Positions 12,135-26,600 are shown, counted from the first letter of the stretch. The stretch is 64,000 nt of DNA from Rhyzopertha dominica (GCA_025024175.1 QCXZ01000064.1:50055325-50119324); one strand, 5' to 3'. The notes: generated from the letters alone by a model not told the origin. Numbers and translations: made by a program.

Positions 12135-13975
12135 TTCACACTAACCAGTACCGAGTAACATATGCGGATCTCTATTTTGAAAGCTACACAAATTGGGACA
12201 CTACCTGGTCTTCTTTGTATCATGATATATCATTTGCCTATAGGCAACCAAATGCAACAAACTGCAATTACTTTCTTGAATGGAAACTGACTGAAGCCGT
12301 CATTACAACGTGCTTTATTCATTTAAAGGCAAAGCAACAATGTATTTTTGTAAGAATTCGTTACAGATCTAATACGACTGTAATTAACGATGTGTCAATG
12401 CTGTAGTGAATTATTTTTTGCATCTGTTCAAATAACACACGGCAATCAACTTACTTCGAGTGACATAACCAGCATTTTACACATCAAAACTCGACTCAGA
12501 ACTTCATTTTAGAGCGCTCAAGGTTTAACATGGCAAAGGCAAGCGATTTCTGATGTTTTCTAACTGTAAAAGAAAATAAGCGTCAAACGCCACACTAATT
12601 AAGTTCTTACTTTGTGTGTAGTTAGGCGCAATTTGAATAGTTTACACGTGGTTTGCAGCGTGAAATTGAAATGGAAGTGACGGATTGTGTGTAGAAACTG
12701 TGGAGCTAAGAACACACTTTTTTATATGCCGTATGAATTTTGTCCCACCTTTTAAGACATGGTTACCTATTAATTTGTCTTGTTACCCTTGGTTACGCAA
12801 TCAAATAAAATGCATGGAGCAACAGCTCTCGTTTATTGGTTAATAATGGTGCACGTGACAACACACGGATATAGGCTTCATGGGGTGGCAGAGCTTGCAG
12901 CTCCCAGGAGTTTAATTCGCAGTTTACGCAGCCAATGGCGCAGATCTGTTTTATCGTCAGCCGAAATAGACAGGAAAGGTTTGGACTTATTCCTACATTT
13001 TTCGGATAACTGTTCACTAACGCAAATGCAAAAATTTATAAGGTTAAATACAGTCAGTACTTCTTAATATGGAATTTCTTCCTAGGCTGAATAATATTTT
13101 TGATGCGTAAACATCCATACCGGGAGTAGGGGCAATTAGAAATTCGATACTTTCGGACAATATTACATTGGAGTGGCCGTCGTCTAACCAATACACTCGA
13201 CAGCGCATTGCGATGCATCAAGATTTTATGGTATGAGTATGGTATAGCATGAGACCTATTTTACAGTAAACTGTAGCAGCATAAATAGGAGTATATTTCT
13301 ATTATCCTCCACATTCGTTTCTTTGTAAGTTTATTGTGCTTCCGATGAATAAAAAGTATTAAATTTTGTGATATACGAGTTGATTTCTATTGCATTCGTA
13401 CATTATCAATATTCCTATCATATTCACACACGCACGATGATGTTACACGTAATAATAGTGAATATCGCTACTCACGCCTATTTTTATAATGGACATGTCG
13501 CACCTAACATTTAACTGACGCCATATTCGTTATTTTCTCGCGTTCGGTTGACCAATCAACAAATCATGTTTGTTAAATACGTACGAGTGGTATCTCTAGA
13601 TGCAGCTGTTGTCCCCATGGTAATTGTATGGGCAAGAACATACGTTTTTAATTGTACCATGATCAACATTATTCAAATGTTAATGCTGTTACCTTTTAAG
13701 AATATCCTCAAAATTTTCTGGCAATTCTCTTTCAAACTAAATTTATTCTCTTTTTCTCTACAGAAAATAATGCCTTAAAAGCTTTTCTCGATATACTGAA
13801 AACGACTAGCTTGGAGAGCATGTGGAAGCTGAATGCGAAACTACTAGAGATAAGGCATAAAATAACGGCACAAGCCAAAATATATTATCCACATCGAAAA
13901 GAAAAACGTATTTTTTCCAATTAAAGGTAGTTAAAGTGTATGTAAATTTTAACCCTTAATATTCAATTTAAAAAA
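12135..13975. other. Galphao: intron DNA without recognised features
   Basis: Open frames here (for example 12780-13067 plus, 95 codons) are short and match nothing I know. No repeats were seen. Confidence 0.4.
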
Positions 13976-14165
13976 GAATTGAAATAGTAAAAAATAACTC
14001 TAACCACAATATTAAAAATTCCAATAATCTATATACGTATTTCAGCAGCTAAGCAGTCACCTTATTATTCTACTGAAGATGGCAGCTTAGCTGCTGAAAT
14101 ACGTATATAGATTATTGTAATTTCTAATATTCTAGTTAGGGTTATTTTTTCCTATTTCGATTAGA
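13976..14165. repeat. near-perfect palindrome with hammerhead-like core (Penelope-type terminus)
   Basis: The arms 13976-14055 and about 14083-14165 are inverted copies, identical over AATCTATATACGTATTTCAG CAGCTAAG. The centre at about 14056-14082 is unpaired. In the right arm, CTGAAGA (14073-14079), a GCAGC-TTA-GCTGC hairpin and GAAA (14096-14099) make the core layout of a hammerhead ribozyme. Penelope-like elements are known to carry hammerhead motifs in their terminal repeats, so this is probably a relic of one. Confidence 0.6.
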
Positions 14166-14576
14166 TTCAAACCACACTCAGCTCTATTTATCTAAAAAAA
14201 TTACGTGTTTGCCTCGGCACGCAGATGTAGCAAACTTTGATATAATTAAACTATAATTAAAAAAAAATCGAAACAATTTCTGAAACTTTATAAAATGAAC
14301 AGGTTCAATACTAAACATCATATCGGGTTGTAAGCTACCGATGCGTGATGCCACAAATCCGATCGATTTATTTCTGTTTTTGTACCGTGATCATAGGTTA
14401 TTGTCCTGGAATTTTCCAGAACACATGAGACAGAAATTCGCGGGTCTCTATTTAATAAATAGTATGCTTTTCAAAGTAATCTTGTTCTAGGTACCTAACA
14501 TGTTAAAGCATAAATTCATTTTTGCAGGAAGTGCCTTAGGTGGTACGTGCACACCTACTGAGAAGCCATCCCTGGC

Positions 14577-16440
14577 ACAAAATAATAATAATAATAATGA
14601 ATTTATTGCTGCCTTATACAGAAGCTATTAACAAATAAATCTTCATAAAATTTGTAATTTTATTAGGCAACAAATGGTCACGACTTACGACTTCAGCGTC
14701 TGAAACCGTAGAACTAAATTAATTACTATTCTATTTGAAACAAAGAGACATTGAAATGAAGTGAAAGAAGAAGAAGAAGAAACAGGAAAGAACAGAAGAA
14801 AAGGATGAAAAAGAGAGTGAGAATAAAAGTGCAAAGGGTATTGTGATGTTGCATATTTATAAACAGTGGAGATGTCTTAGTTTTTTATTTTTGAATGGTA
14901 ATGCACCGAAAACAATGTCGTAAGTACCAAATCTGTTGATAAGAGATGCAATTTGGTAAGAGAAGCAGCCTTTAAACAGTTATTTATGGTGACTAGGTAT
15001 TGTAAGCACATTTTTCCTCCTTAAGTTGTGGTTGTGAATATCGGTCCTAAATGTAATTTTCCTATACAGATACAGAGGGCATTTTGATAACAAGAACCTT
15101 AAAAAGAGGCAGCACATGTGCAAGTAACGACGATTATGCATATTAATCCAGTTTACATTGATCAACTTATGCGAAACTCGCTGACGCTTACCTATTCCAA
15201 ACATAAGCCGCAGATATGAATTTTGAACCTTCTGAAGACGGCGCTTATCCTCGTGATCCAAATAAGGTCCATATATTGTGTCAGCAAAATTAAAGAGAGA
15301 CAGCACCAATGTGTCACACAAAGTTGCTTGGTGTGCTCGACCAAAAACTGTCTTTGTGGGTATATCAACCATATAGTAGGCCATATACCACCAAGTAACA
15401 GCGATACGTGTTTTTTGGAACGCAGCTGATTATCTATTACTAATCAGAGACTTTTTACCTGCTCACTGTAAGTCAGCAAATCATCACCAACACAAAGTAG
15501 AATATTATCTTAAACAATACTTCTGCACAAATCACTAGGGAAAACGATTGCTGATGACTTATTTGCAATAATTTTAAGCGAAATTATTACGACTAAGCAT
15601 CGGTTTAGGTCTGAATACAGAAAGAGTAGTACAATTGTGTGTCATCAGCATAAAAATGGTAAGTACAGGTGAAATTCACAGGTATACAGCATGCACAATA
15701 ATGTCCTGATACACTTCCTTGTGGAACACCAGACGAAACTTGCAGAGCTGATGATTTTCTATTTTGAATAACTACACTTTGGAACCTGTCGCTTAAGAAC
15801 AACTAGACAAGCGCTCTTGTCAAAGCTTAGTTAGTGTAACATATTGACTAGGATATTGTGGTTTATAGTATCAAATGCTTGTGAAATATATCAAGTAGAA
15901 CTAAAAATTGTTATTTTGTCCCGAGATTATCGAATAACATTGTCGAGAATGTATGTTAATGCTGTTTGACAACTATGACGAAAACCAGATTGCTTCAAAT
16001 GGCAGGATGTTATTATTCTCCATGTATCTTCTAATTTGTCGTTCCATCACTATTTCAAGGATTTTTAATAACGAGGATAACAGGGTTTATGGATTTTAAC
16101 TGTGTTGGTTGCTTTATTTTGAGTATAAGGTTTCCAGGCATGCGGAAATAATAATTTTCTCAAACACTCATTCATGATATGTGTAATAAATAGGAGAGCA
16201 TACGGACAACAGAGAGAAATTAAAGTAATATTGAGCTCATCAGGACCGTATGCCTTGGATTTGGTACCTTTAATTGCTTCTAAGATTACCGATTCACCAA
16301 CATACTCAAACTTGTAGTGCTCTTTACATTTAGGTTTAGTGTTTTTTGCGTAATATATCAACAAATCTTCTTCCGGCGCTTTACTTTCCTTAACTCTTAC
16401 CACTGTTCTTTAATAAATAATTAGAGAAATTTAAAGAACG
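14577..16440 (-). mobile_element. 5'-truncated Jockey-type LINE
   Basis: A reverse-transcriptase reading runs from 16403 down to 14980 on the minus strand in three frames, followed by an untranslated part and a terminal (ATT)n tail next to 14577-14600. A microsatellite tail and 5' truncation are standard for non-LTR retrotransposons copied by target-primed reverse transcription. Confidence 0.8.
14980..16403 (-). pseudogene. non-LTR reverse transcriptase pseudogene
   Basis: The enzyme would copy the element's RNA into DNA at a nicked target. Segments seen in order on the minus strand: 16403-16065, N-terminal fingers (SKAYGPDELNITLISLCC, a degenerate form of the usual xGPDxI block); 15802-15605, the SGVPQGSVSG motif and the catalytic YADD box in YHFYADDTQLYYSF; 15384-14980, the C-terminal connection region (LQKVQNSYLRLMFGIGKRQR, MHNRRYLHMCCLF, YLYRKITFRTD). 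The endonuclease domain is absent and the pieces are in different frames, so it cannot make a protein. The clade call (Jockey/CR1-like) rests on the C-terminal blocks. Confidence 0.82.
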
Positions 16441-19400
16441 AGAAATAATTATTATTGAGCGTAGAAGATGAGACGACTTCAAACCTCCCCCGAGCCCTGG
16501 TTCAAGCTATAAAAATGCACACTCAGTAATACGAAACTAGTCATTTAATACTGCCACCTTTACTGGTGTACCCTATTACAGGCTGTATATCTTTACGCCA
16601 AACAGTATAACAGATAATTGGAACCCGTGCGGCAACTCCGACAAATTGCTCCACTGCGGTAGGATGCACATATTTTACAGAGTGACAAGTGAACTTTTAA
16701 TTAAGGGGGTCAAATCATTCCACCCTACCCATACAAAGGTGAATTAACATTAAGCAATTTGACCTTACAATCACATTACATGAGCTCCCCGTGCATCCTT
16801 TGTCAAAGCGTACCTCAACGTCATGAACATTTTTATCGGTACGATTAGATGACGTCAGACGTGGTTATCAAATGTAAATTTAGATTCAGGGGAAGGGAGG
16901 TTAACGCACGGTGGTTGTGGAGCAAGTGAAAGTAGGCGGTACATACCGCTAAAAATAATACCGGGTTCTACACAGGGGTTTGTTACAGGTCATCAATTAT
17001 TTCAATAGCCAAAGCACTGAAATATGGTAACAATGACCTGGACGGAAACAATGTGAATGAATGGTGTGCTAGACACGATGCATTTTTAACGTATGGTATA
17101 TTCTGTGAGACGGGGAGTGATTATAACCACCAGCATTATTTTTGCAGTGTTTTCATTAAGCCACGGATATCGACTATGAGGTAAAACCAGAAGGGATTTT
17201 GAGGAAAACAAACACAGACAGTAACGAGTAACATTTTATATTCAACTGTTTTCTAATTATGACGTACTAGACAGTTTTCTTTGTTTGGTCTAAGATAATA
17301 AGACTGCCGACTATTGCAAATTGCAACATGGGTCATTAAATGGCACAATGCACCTAAACATCCCTACAAAAAATATATGTTTTCGGCAAGATGGTGGACC
17401 ATATTACTCCCAGAATATTACACTCACTCGCAGTTATCTCTTCATGTCTATAAAATCCGGTATCATTGTGTTTGTTTTACGAACACTTGTAATTAGTTCT
17501 TTTTTCATGTACTGTTTTTTAGCTTGAGTAATTCGACGACTCTTGTAAAGCAATACATATAGCTCTTCTTAAAAATAAATAACTAATACAATAATAATTT
17601 CTTCTTAAAACAAGTTCTAAGTTTTTTTCAAATAAGCTCCACTAATGACTCAAACCGTATCACACTAAATTAGTTAATAAAGTCACACCCTAAAGAGGTA
17701 TTTATGGATTCACAATAAAAAAACTTATACGCAATATTCTGCTCGTTAGTCTGAGTTGTTTGTCTGAAACTCATTGCCTTCTATCTTATAGCAGATATTG
17801 CCAACTTCCTGAACATAATCTACAACTATGTCAGCGTTGGTCAATTCACTGTTCCAAAAATTACGCAAGCATTTTAAATAATCGAAGAAGAAAATTTGTG
17901 GATAAGATTTTGTGATGTGATTTGGCTAGCTTAACATGTGCTGCTAATAAAAAGCACATGTCTTGACCTTAGGGAAAAAAAATTCTGGCAAAATAAAATT
18001 CCTTTTTTAATAGTTCAGTATTACCTACAAGAGGCCAGCTAGGAGACTTCTGACAAAATTAGATTGCACTTGTTCCAATATTTTTATTCCAACTAATACA
18101 TAAATCATGTACTCCAAATCAAAGTGTACAAATAAAAACTTCTTAGGCTTGTGAACAAAAGAGTAGGTACCCTAAAATAAAACTGCGAATTTAGTAAGAA
18201 ATATAGACTTTCTGGAAGATTTATCGAATAAAAAGCAAATCAGCAAAAGACCAAATTGGTGAGTGAATTACTATAATATAAACAGGTTTTAGAAAGAACA
18301 TAAGTGCAAACAGTTGCTCTCTTTATTAACATTAATTGAAACAATATTTCGAAAAAGGCTGAAAACTAAAATTATAAATCAAAGGTTTAAATGTATATAG
18401 GTTCTTTTTAACATAATGTCCGACAATCATTCCAAATTAGGCCTTTTTTCTGTCTTTCTTGATCTAGGAGCGGACACTGTGCATTCCGCTATGCAATAAT
18501 CACGCAGTTAATGGATAGATGTCGTGGGAACGTAGAGTGGAGTTTAATATACAACAATTTAAGTTGAACACGATAGTGACTTACAATGTTTCTATATTGG
18601 TTTACTAGCCTAACACACCTATCAGTTATTTAAGAGAATATAACATACGAATAGTTCATAATAATTACTAATCTGAAGTATCTGTTCGTCCAGGTTTCAA
18701 TGGCTTACTGAATTTTCGTTTCTTTTCAGCCAATCACATTCAGTCTGTTGCACGCTTGGCATCATTGTATGTCCTTGCCAAGTTTATTTACAGAATCATA
18801 TGTTTACGTAAACATAACCTAAAATAATAGCCGCTCTAGCGTTGTCGAAAATTGAGTGTATTAATAGCGTTTCACAGTATGTAGGAAAAATATTACCACA
18901 GTTCATACAGGTTGATTCGACTTATCGCATATTGATCACGATTTGATATAACAAAAAGCTAAATCTACTTCTAAAATACATAACAAAATACAAACACGTG
19001 GGCATGCTGTCATTTCATGCGTTACGTCATGTCATGACATGCCCGTTAGCTGATTGTCTATCGCTGTTGCCAAACGTTCGACTACTACCTACGTCATCAC
19101 GTAAGTATAGTGCGCGCCAGGAAAGAAGTCGGTCCTTAGGAATGTAACATCGTCCACAATTTGAACGGAGCGAACCGCATGGGTGGACCGAGCTAATCAA
19201 TTTATTCGCCGCGCTAGCCTGAAATTGTGACCATGAATAATGGCGGGCNCACCATTGGTTTAACTCTCTGGCGACGACTGTAGTCCCCACNGCATCTGCC
19301 TTCTTTTCTGGCGCGCACNTTCATAGCCGNGTTTAAAAAGAGGCGTTGTCTATGACTATTTTCAATGCTATTTTAGGGCACTACATCGCAGACGAGATAA

Positions 19401-19759
19401 ATATTTTGAAATTAGCATTAGCCCACCTATAGCTTTACAAAACACACAAGAAAGTATCTTATGCTCGGCTAATCGAGAATCTAATTTGAAGAGTCAAGCA
19501 ACGATCAGTGGACAAAGGTGATCTAAGTGCTATTGCTATAAGCGATTGTAGTGGATTGAAATTGAATTCGTAGTGTTATAGTGCGTAAATAAAGGAAGTT
19601 TTTTTGAACCCGTACGCGTAACAATAATAATAATCTTTACTTGTCATCTAACATGATTTTAGGTTTAGAAGGTGTTCAAACACATACTGACAACAAAACA
19701 AACATGAGTACGTTTTGCTATTGTACTTAACCATAATGAGGACACCGATGAAAAAACCG
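16441..19759. other. Galphao: intron DNA; GC-richer patch at 19.05-19.33 kb
   Basis: No gene or repeat family recognised. The patch at 19050-19330 is richer in GC and CpG, with three N bases, and has an 87-codon minus frame of no known family. An (AAT)n run followed by a T-rich segment at 19622-19720 could be a LINE 3' tail on the minus strand. Confidence 0.35.
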
Positions 19760-20605
19760 CCTGCAAATTGAATCAATACTTCCACATCCAATTGTCAAAA
19801 TGACCTTTACGTTCTTATTTCTTATACTATACGATTAGTAATCGGGTTTTGAGCATTTTTTCTCTCTACACATTTTTTCTAAGACAAACAGTCCTCGTGA
19901 TATTAGCAAAAATATATAAATTTTAAAATCGTTTTTTTCCAAATAACTCAAAAATTATTAACTTAACAAAAATTACAAGAGTGCTTTCTGATCAGAAATT
20001 TGATTTTCCATATAATACCAAAATTTAAAAAAATCGTATGAGCAGGGTCCAAAATCGGTTTTTTTGGAAAAATTTCTTGAATAAATTTTCTAAGACTCTT
20101 TTTGTGAGAAATTTTATTTCCTATCTGCTGGTTTTTTACTTTTTGAATATATTAAATATATTCGGAGATATTTAGGAAAAGCCGTTTTCTTTAAGTGACG
20201 CTTTTTTGCTAATATCTTCTAAACAGTTTGCTGCACCGAAAATTTATAAGGGCAAATAATACTCGCAGTTATACTACTAATCACATACTAAAACGAAAAA
20301 AAAATAAAAAATTTGCAAAGAGGGTAGTTACCCCCCAAATCGACCGCTTCCCGATACCCTACTTGCCCCAAAAACAATAGGTCTCTTTGGGTAGTTGAGA
20401 TTTATAGGTCTGAAAAATTCAAATTCAGTAAGTCTTTCGAAAGTTATCGTGCCCACAAAACCACAGACACACAGATAAGAATTTTTTTGCTCAAATTTTG
20501 TTTGCGTTTTCAACCATTTTTAAGCGAATGAGCAAATAAAAATTCTTGAAAATTTTTTTTCGCGATACAATATTTCCCATCCATTGGATGTGGGGAAGTA
20601 AAATT
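19760..20605 (+). repeat. dispersed repeat with inverted termini, copy 1
   Basis: The ends ACTTCCACATCCAATTG (about 19778) and its near inverse CCATTGGATGTGGGGAAGT (about 20582-20600) bound an AT-rich, noncoding interior. A second copy lies inverted at 51041-51810 and shares long blocks such as TAGTATGTGATTAGTAGTAT, ACTACCCAAAG.GACCTATTG and ATAACTTTCGAAAGACTTA in one or other orientation. Similar terminal inversions suggest a nonautonomous DNA transposon, but no target duplication is clear. Confidence 0.65.
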
Positions 20606-23473
20606 TGCAATACAAAGCTAAAACCAAAACATTAGAAATACTATACTTATATCCATAATATATCCTGATAGTCCTAAGAAAGGCTTAAGTAAACTTTAGA
20701 ACTACACAAATGTCAGTTTGTAAATAACAAACACCAAAGTAAGCAGCACCACTAAGAATTGAATGGTTTACCTCTAATACCATGAAAAATATTTACTGAA
20801 CAATATTTGTAACTCACTAAATTATCGTATATGGTTTGAATAAACAAACTTGCGCAGAAGCCTAATATTTAAATATGTCATGCGAAACTTTTAAATATTT
20901 CCATTACTTTTTAGCTACATTTTAGGAACTTTGAAATGCGTTCAATATGGAAGTCTTTAGAAAGTTTGTTGTGCTTGTTCCGAAGTAAAAAGTCCTCTCA
21001 ATAATCAAGTTGCATTACCATTCATCCTGCTTAAAGCTTAATTACTAAACTATAACTACACAAAACGAAGTACACGGTCAACAACCAGTCAATTGTTAAT
21101 CCGTAACACAACTTGATGTGTTACACCCATTACATTGTTGTCTTTGCACTTGGCCTGCCGCCAATGATCCCACGTTAGACTGCATTCAATTTGCATTTTA
21201 AATCGTGCGCTTCACCCTCAACCTTCAATGCTCGGTTAACCTTCAAGGCGTATCTGCAGTTGTAGACTTATTAAGACTCCTCTGCCGGCATCTGTTTGTA
21301 CAAACGATTAACGTCACATGTTTACATTTGTAACGGATTACATACTTGCGCGTATTCGTATAATTGCTCCAATACATTTTTCTGATGTAGGCCCTGGCCT
21401 ACATAACATTATGACGTGAGTTAATGCACTGCCAATCTCTGGGAAATTGAAAACAAAATCGCAGGCTTTTTGGAAATCCAAACAAAATGCCTTATTAGAT
21501 TTCAAGCCGCGCGCAGTATGATGAACATGGCGGAGAACAGGGTGCTTGCGGTGGTTACAATTCAGAAGTCACAGCAAAAGAGCTTACGTTCACTTAAAAG
21601 AGAACGCAATGTTTTATTTAGGCACAAAATTTTAATAATCTGCTATATCTCATACAGTATCACGTGATCCAAAACACTTTCCTATTGGCTGACGTCACAG
21701 ATAAGTGAAAGCAAACAGCTTGATCAAATTTCACCCTTCTCTCGCTTTCTTTTCGTAGCTGCTATCTCAAAAATAAATAAATACCAAATTATATCACGCG
21801 ATCTCTCCGACTTAAAAGATTCGATCATTTATAACAGCTGGAACTGCACTGACAGGTACTTGCCAGATTGGGCGATTTATCATAAAATAAATGCTTAGAC
21901 AGTTATTCATAACAAAATTTTTGCAGTGGCGGCAGGCAATGAAATGGGCAACTTTGCCTTTTTGTTATGTCAAGAAAATATGCATTGCTCGCTCAATGCA
22001 GTTTCTGGTTCGGATATCTAATTAGCAACGAAAGCATAGCGTTTTGAAGGTATTTTGGGCGATTTTAAATCAATTTGAAAGGGTTTGCTTCCTAGTGATA
22101 CAAAAGTACATCGATTTCCGAATTCTCAAAGCCTAGATTTAAAAAAATCTTTTGCGCATCATGTGAGATATGATATACACGCTTCTGTATAAACGGCTTG
22201 CATGCATTTTTAAATATATGATGAATGTTAGACAATGTGGAGAAATCGTATATGGTAGCGAAGCCGCCTTGGTTAATTGGCGACATTTTTTTGGAATAGT
22301 TTAGTTAGAGACGATAATCCATAAAAAATCTGGCAACCCAGCCGACACACTGAAGTATTTGTTTTGTTTATTTGTTTTCATAACAAGATATTCTGATGTG
22401 GTTTTCTAAATAATTACACACGAGAATAAGAATTATCAAAAAAACTACCCATGCCAAATTCAAACAAGCAGAAACACAAGACGAAACAATCAAATCGATA
22501 TGCTATTATGCATCAAGATTAGTGTGTTACAGTAACCTTGGTTATGCATGAGGGTAGGTCACGTGATACAAACAATGAAGTCAAAAACTGCGATCATTTA
22601 GCAAGCGTATTGCGATCCGCCAAAATCGTTTGAATTTTTACTTATTTGTCAATCAATTTTTTAAGAAAAACAACAAGTTTTTATGTTAATGACGCGTTAT
22701 TTGAGTAAGTTGTTTATGGGAATATTAAGCTAATAAGAATGGTTATGCGGATTTATGCAATTAGTGGAGAACAGCCAATTGTATGCAATGGTAAAAATTC
22801 GGAGGATCAGGAATGGATATATACATTTTGAGAGCCCGAGTAACATAATAAATTCGCATTCGACAACTAGCAAGCCATTTTAATAATGCTTGCGTAAAGC
22901 ATTTTTCGCAATGTCTCCATAGTTTGCTAACTTCAATTACAGCCAAAACTAAATTAAACCTTAAGCAAGCATACAATTTAGCTATCAATTTCGGAACTTA
23001 TTAACTGAGTTGAATTTGTAGATCCTTCGCGAAAAACCCAATTATACACTTATTTATTGGGTCACGAACGCGAATTATTACATCTTTAAATTAAATTCCC
23101 GATATGACCAATTATAATGATAAAAGATGAAAATGTTATTGGGTTATTGATCTATAGAAAATTAAAGTCTGTTTATCTTTACGCCCAGCTCTAGGATAAG
23201 GTTGTCTACTTTTTCAGGCCCTACAATTTATAAAGTTAATTTCATGGAAAAGGGAGTAAATTATTTGCAATTGAAGTATAGTTACAACAATATAATATAA
23301 TAAGAAACTAGAGATATGGTACTAATATGTACTAATAACTTCCAATAAAAGTTGTGACGGAGATAAATGAAACAGTTTTTCAACTAATAACAGAAAAGAA
23401 ACACTCGGTGGGTATATTTTACAATAAATATATGTATTGAGTAAAATGCTCTAACACGTACAAAGCTTTGTCA
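20606..23473. other. Galphao: intron DNA without recognised features
   Basis: No coding or repeat signal recognised. Short unrelated open frames only. Confidence 0.4.
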
Positions 23474-23830
23474 AAGATTGAAGTCTTGGTCTTTTTTGGT
23501 CGGTTTAGGAAATAAGATCCACGTTTCCATTCTTATAAGGGGCATTTCTAGGACAGGAATACAGAATATGGCCCAACTGAATGCGAGAAACACTTTCGAG
23601 CTAAATCAAATCCAACGGAACAAAGACAGAGTGGAACAGCGCCTGTGCCTATTGTGCAGAAGGTAGCGATGGTTGGAAGGCGGAGGGAGAGGCCATGAAG
23701 GTGGTCTAGAATCTGGAATCTGGAATTCTATATACCTGTCCTGAAGATGCCCCTTATAAGAGCAGGCGAAACTTCGACTCTATTTCCTAAACCAATGTGG
23801 TCTATCCCAAAAAGACCAATATTTCAATCT
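23474..23830 (+). repeat. inverted repeat with hammerhead-like core (Penelope-type terminus)
   Basis: The left arm 23474-23562 and right arm 23727-23830 are inverted copies sharing GGTTTAGGAAATA, CTTATAAGGGGCAT and AGGACAGG. The right arm reads CTGAAGA (23741-23747), a GCC/GGC-closed loop and GAAAC (23768-23772) on the plus strand, the hammerhead core order. The left arm holds a decayed copy on the other strand. The 62-codon frame inside (23478-23666) has no known family. Confidence 0.6.
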
Positions 23831-25119
23831 GACTCCGACACTGTGACCGGAAATCTACTTTGTCAGAGTTAGCAAATGCATTGTGCTCGTTAAATAATAT
23901 AGTAATACTTTACCCTTTTTCGATAATTTATTAATAAGAAATGACCAAACCAAAATACTATAGTTGTAAAGCGATACACAAAACCCATTTCTTGCGGTAG
24001 ATGACTTAATTTTTATTCGTACCATAAATTTAAAACTGAGATACATTTTGTTTTGGCACTAAAGAACCATTTTGCTCATATGAAGTTGACTTGGCCCAAA
24101 AACTTGGTTTTAGTACTTTGTAGTTGATAGTTTAGCTTCCTCTATTAGATCAATATCTAATTCTACACAGTTATGAAGGGCGTGGAGTTAACTGACAGGT
24201 TAGTAGATGATGTTTCTCCGTTACCTCTTATTTAATAGTGTAATTCATTGTTTAAACAAAATTAGTGAAAAAAAATAAAGAGATTGTTGTTAGAAATAGA
24301 ATATAATCGTGTTTGTTACTACCCACTTGCTAGACTTTTAAATCTTTTGCAAAATTAACATCTATATAACTANTATACATTATTTGTTTAAATGCAAAAA
24401 CTGTAAAACGGTATATTTAATCAGCAAAATCAGAAAGCGCAATTAAGTTATTGATCATTTTTATCTAATTTGAGCACTACTCCAATTTCAAAGAATCTAT
24501 GGTTTTCGAAATTTAGATAAAGAAATATTAATCCACAAATGTCTAATATTATCGAAAGAAGCGACACTCATAATTTATCTCAATTTCAAGCTGTCTTTCT
24601 CTACATAACATAGTACCTGCGTATTCCTAACGCTTCATCCTATCTAGATATTTCGTACAATTGCCTGCCACTTTTTTTATTTGTAAATGATATTTAAACA
24701 TTGCGAATGCTTATATTTTAGCGTACCTAATTTTAACTACATCTATTCACCCTGCTTCTGCTGTTGTTATACTTATTAGGATAACTACACTTCAATTGTA
24801 AGTAACATTCATACGGTTTTTGGCCCCCTTTTTAATGTTAAATTAATTAACTATGTATTGTAGATTATAGGCCCTAAAAAAACGATGCTCTCCGAAAACA
24901 TGGCATAAATAAAAAAAGAGTCGCAATTGTATGTTAATCTTCACATGTTCATTGGTTTTATGAATGTACTACCTGTACCCATTAGAGAAATTAGGAATAG
25001 AACAGCGTTTCTACTCCACAGTAACAATAAGCTTATGTATTGTTTTGATGGAGAACTTTGGATAATAAATAAATCTTCACATATAACATTAACGATCAAT
25101 ATTTCTATATATTTATACT
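23831..25119. other. Galphao: intron DNA without recognised features
   Basis: AT-rich, one N at 24373. Nothing supported. Confidence 0.4.
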
Positions 25120-25398
25120 AGCACTCAGCTGCAGAGGACCACAAGCATCTCAGGGACATGAAGACCACACGGCATCCCCATATGCAGCGCATGCTTCGAA
25201 GAAGAAAAGAAACTTATGTCACCAACAGCAGGAGAATGACTTTTTGAAATCATAAGCTAACCCAGAAAGATTTGCGATTGACACCTGTATGTAATCTAGG
25301 CTTTACCAACGGACCCGTTTCCTATAAATCATGTAAGAACTCACAGGTATGGCGGAGTAAAAAATGGCCGTAGTAAAATTAATAATAATAATAATAGC
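25120..25398 (+). repeat. possible LINE 3' end with (AAT)n tail
   Basis: A segment of different base composition ends in AAATTAATAATAATAATAATAG (25377-25397). It carries the basic peptide MQRMLRRRKETYVTNS, ended by a stop. The arrangement of coding-like end, short untranslated part and trinucleotide tail looks like a 5'-truncated LINE, but no reverse-transcriptase block confirms it. Confidence 0.3.
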
Positions 25399-26066
25399 TA
25401 ACACGGTTTATTTCTTCATACTGCCTTAACAATCTTACCAAAATTGAGTTTAATTATTATAGTACTAACAGTAAAAGGCAAAACCATCAAAAAGCGCGTA
25501 TACCGAAACGATAAAGTTTGGAATGCTTTACTAGAAACTATCCAATCCTTCACTTCACATATTTGCAAGATAATAAAAAAAATAATAATAATGAAGGTGC
25601 TCCACTGCGCAAGTTGTCAGTTTGCTTCACCATCGTATTTATAATTTTGCAGATAATATATGAATGCAAACTTTGGATGGTTTTCGCATTACTAATAAAT
25701 AATAACAGTTAGATAATAATTTTGATTTTAAGGAATTCTATTATTTATTCTGAAAAATATATCTACAGTTATTTAACGCTTATCGAGTTCTATTTCGTTG
25801 TGAGTTTCTTTGTTCAAAATTGCAAGACGTGTTATTTCTCCATTGCAACGTTTCAGTAAGCTAAGTATTATATATTTTGTCTTGTCACATGTTGAGCATT
25901 AATTGGGTATGGACAGCTACGATAAACGCTAGAAATATAGGAAAAACGTCGAAATAAAGGAAAAACACGTCTTGCAATTTGGAACAAAAAAAAACGAACC
26001 AGAACTCAACAAATACTTTTCCGTCGTCTCCGGTTTAAGGATAATATTCATCCTGCAGTAGACACT
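25399..26066. other. Galphao: intron DNA without recognised features
   Basis: AT-rich. No supported feature. Confidence 0.4.
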
Positions 26067-26600
26067 CTTTGTTTATTTATTTATTTATTTGGATACATCA
26101 CCAAACAGCCGAAGCCAATTACAGGTGAGGGAAATAACAATAATAATAAGATATTACACATAAGGAGGGCATACACAATTCTCGATTTCACGAACACTAC
26201 AGGAGAAAATGTCAAGTAAATCACAGACAGAATTATAGTTACTGCACATAACGTACACAGGAGAAAACTTAAGTAAATTTGTATGAGCGTAAGGTAAATA
26301 AAAACAATCGATATTACGACTAGCTGGTCGCGGAACTCTGAAGTACAATTGCACAAGTAAGGATATACAATTCACCTGCCCAGATATTATTTTATATAGA
26401 AATATAATTGAATGAAGCTTTCTACGAGCAAATAAACTGTGCATTTCAAATTTTTTTAACAATTAATAAATAAATTTTTAACACCATTAGAAGTAAAAGA
26501 CAAGAATTTAAGAAAACGTCTTTGTACACTTTCTAAATTATCGATGTAGGTGTCATATCCTGGAGCCCATACGACGGAGCAATACTCTAATTTTGAGCAC
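26067..26600 (-). mobile_element. LINE C-terminal and 3' UTR fragment with (AAAT)n tail
   Basis: On the minus strand, 26600 down to about 26450 reads LEYCSVVWAPGYDTYIDNLE and then VQRRFLKFLSF. 26462-26154 reads FLYKIISGQVNCISLLVQLY, RTN-like HTNLLKFSP and DIFS. These are the C-terminal blocks of Jockey-type reverse transcriptases. The 3' part ends ATGTATCCAAATAAATAAAT, a tetranucleotide tail near 26070-26095. The catalytic RT part is missing and the frame changes at least once, so it is a 5'-truncated dead copy. Confidence 0.78.
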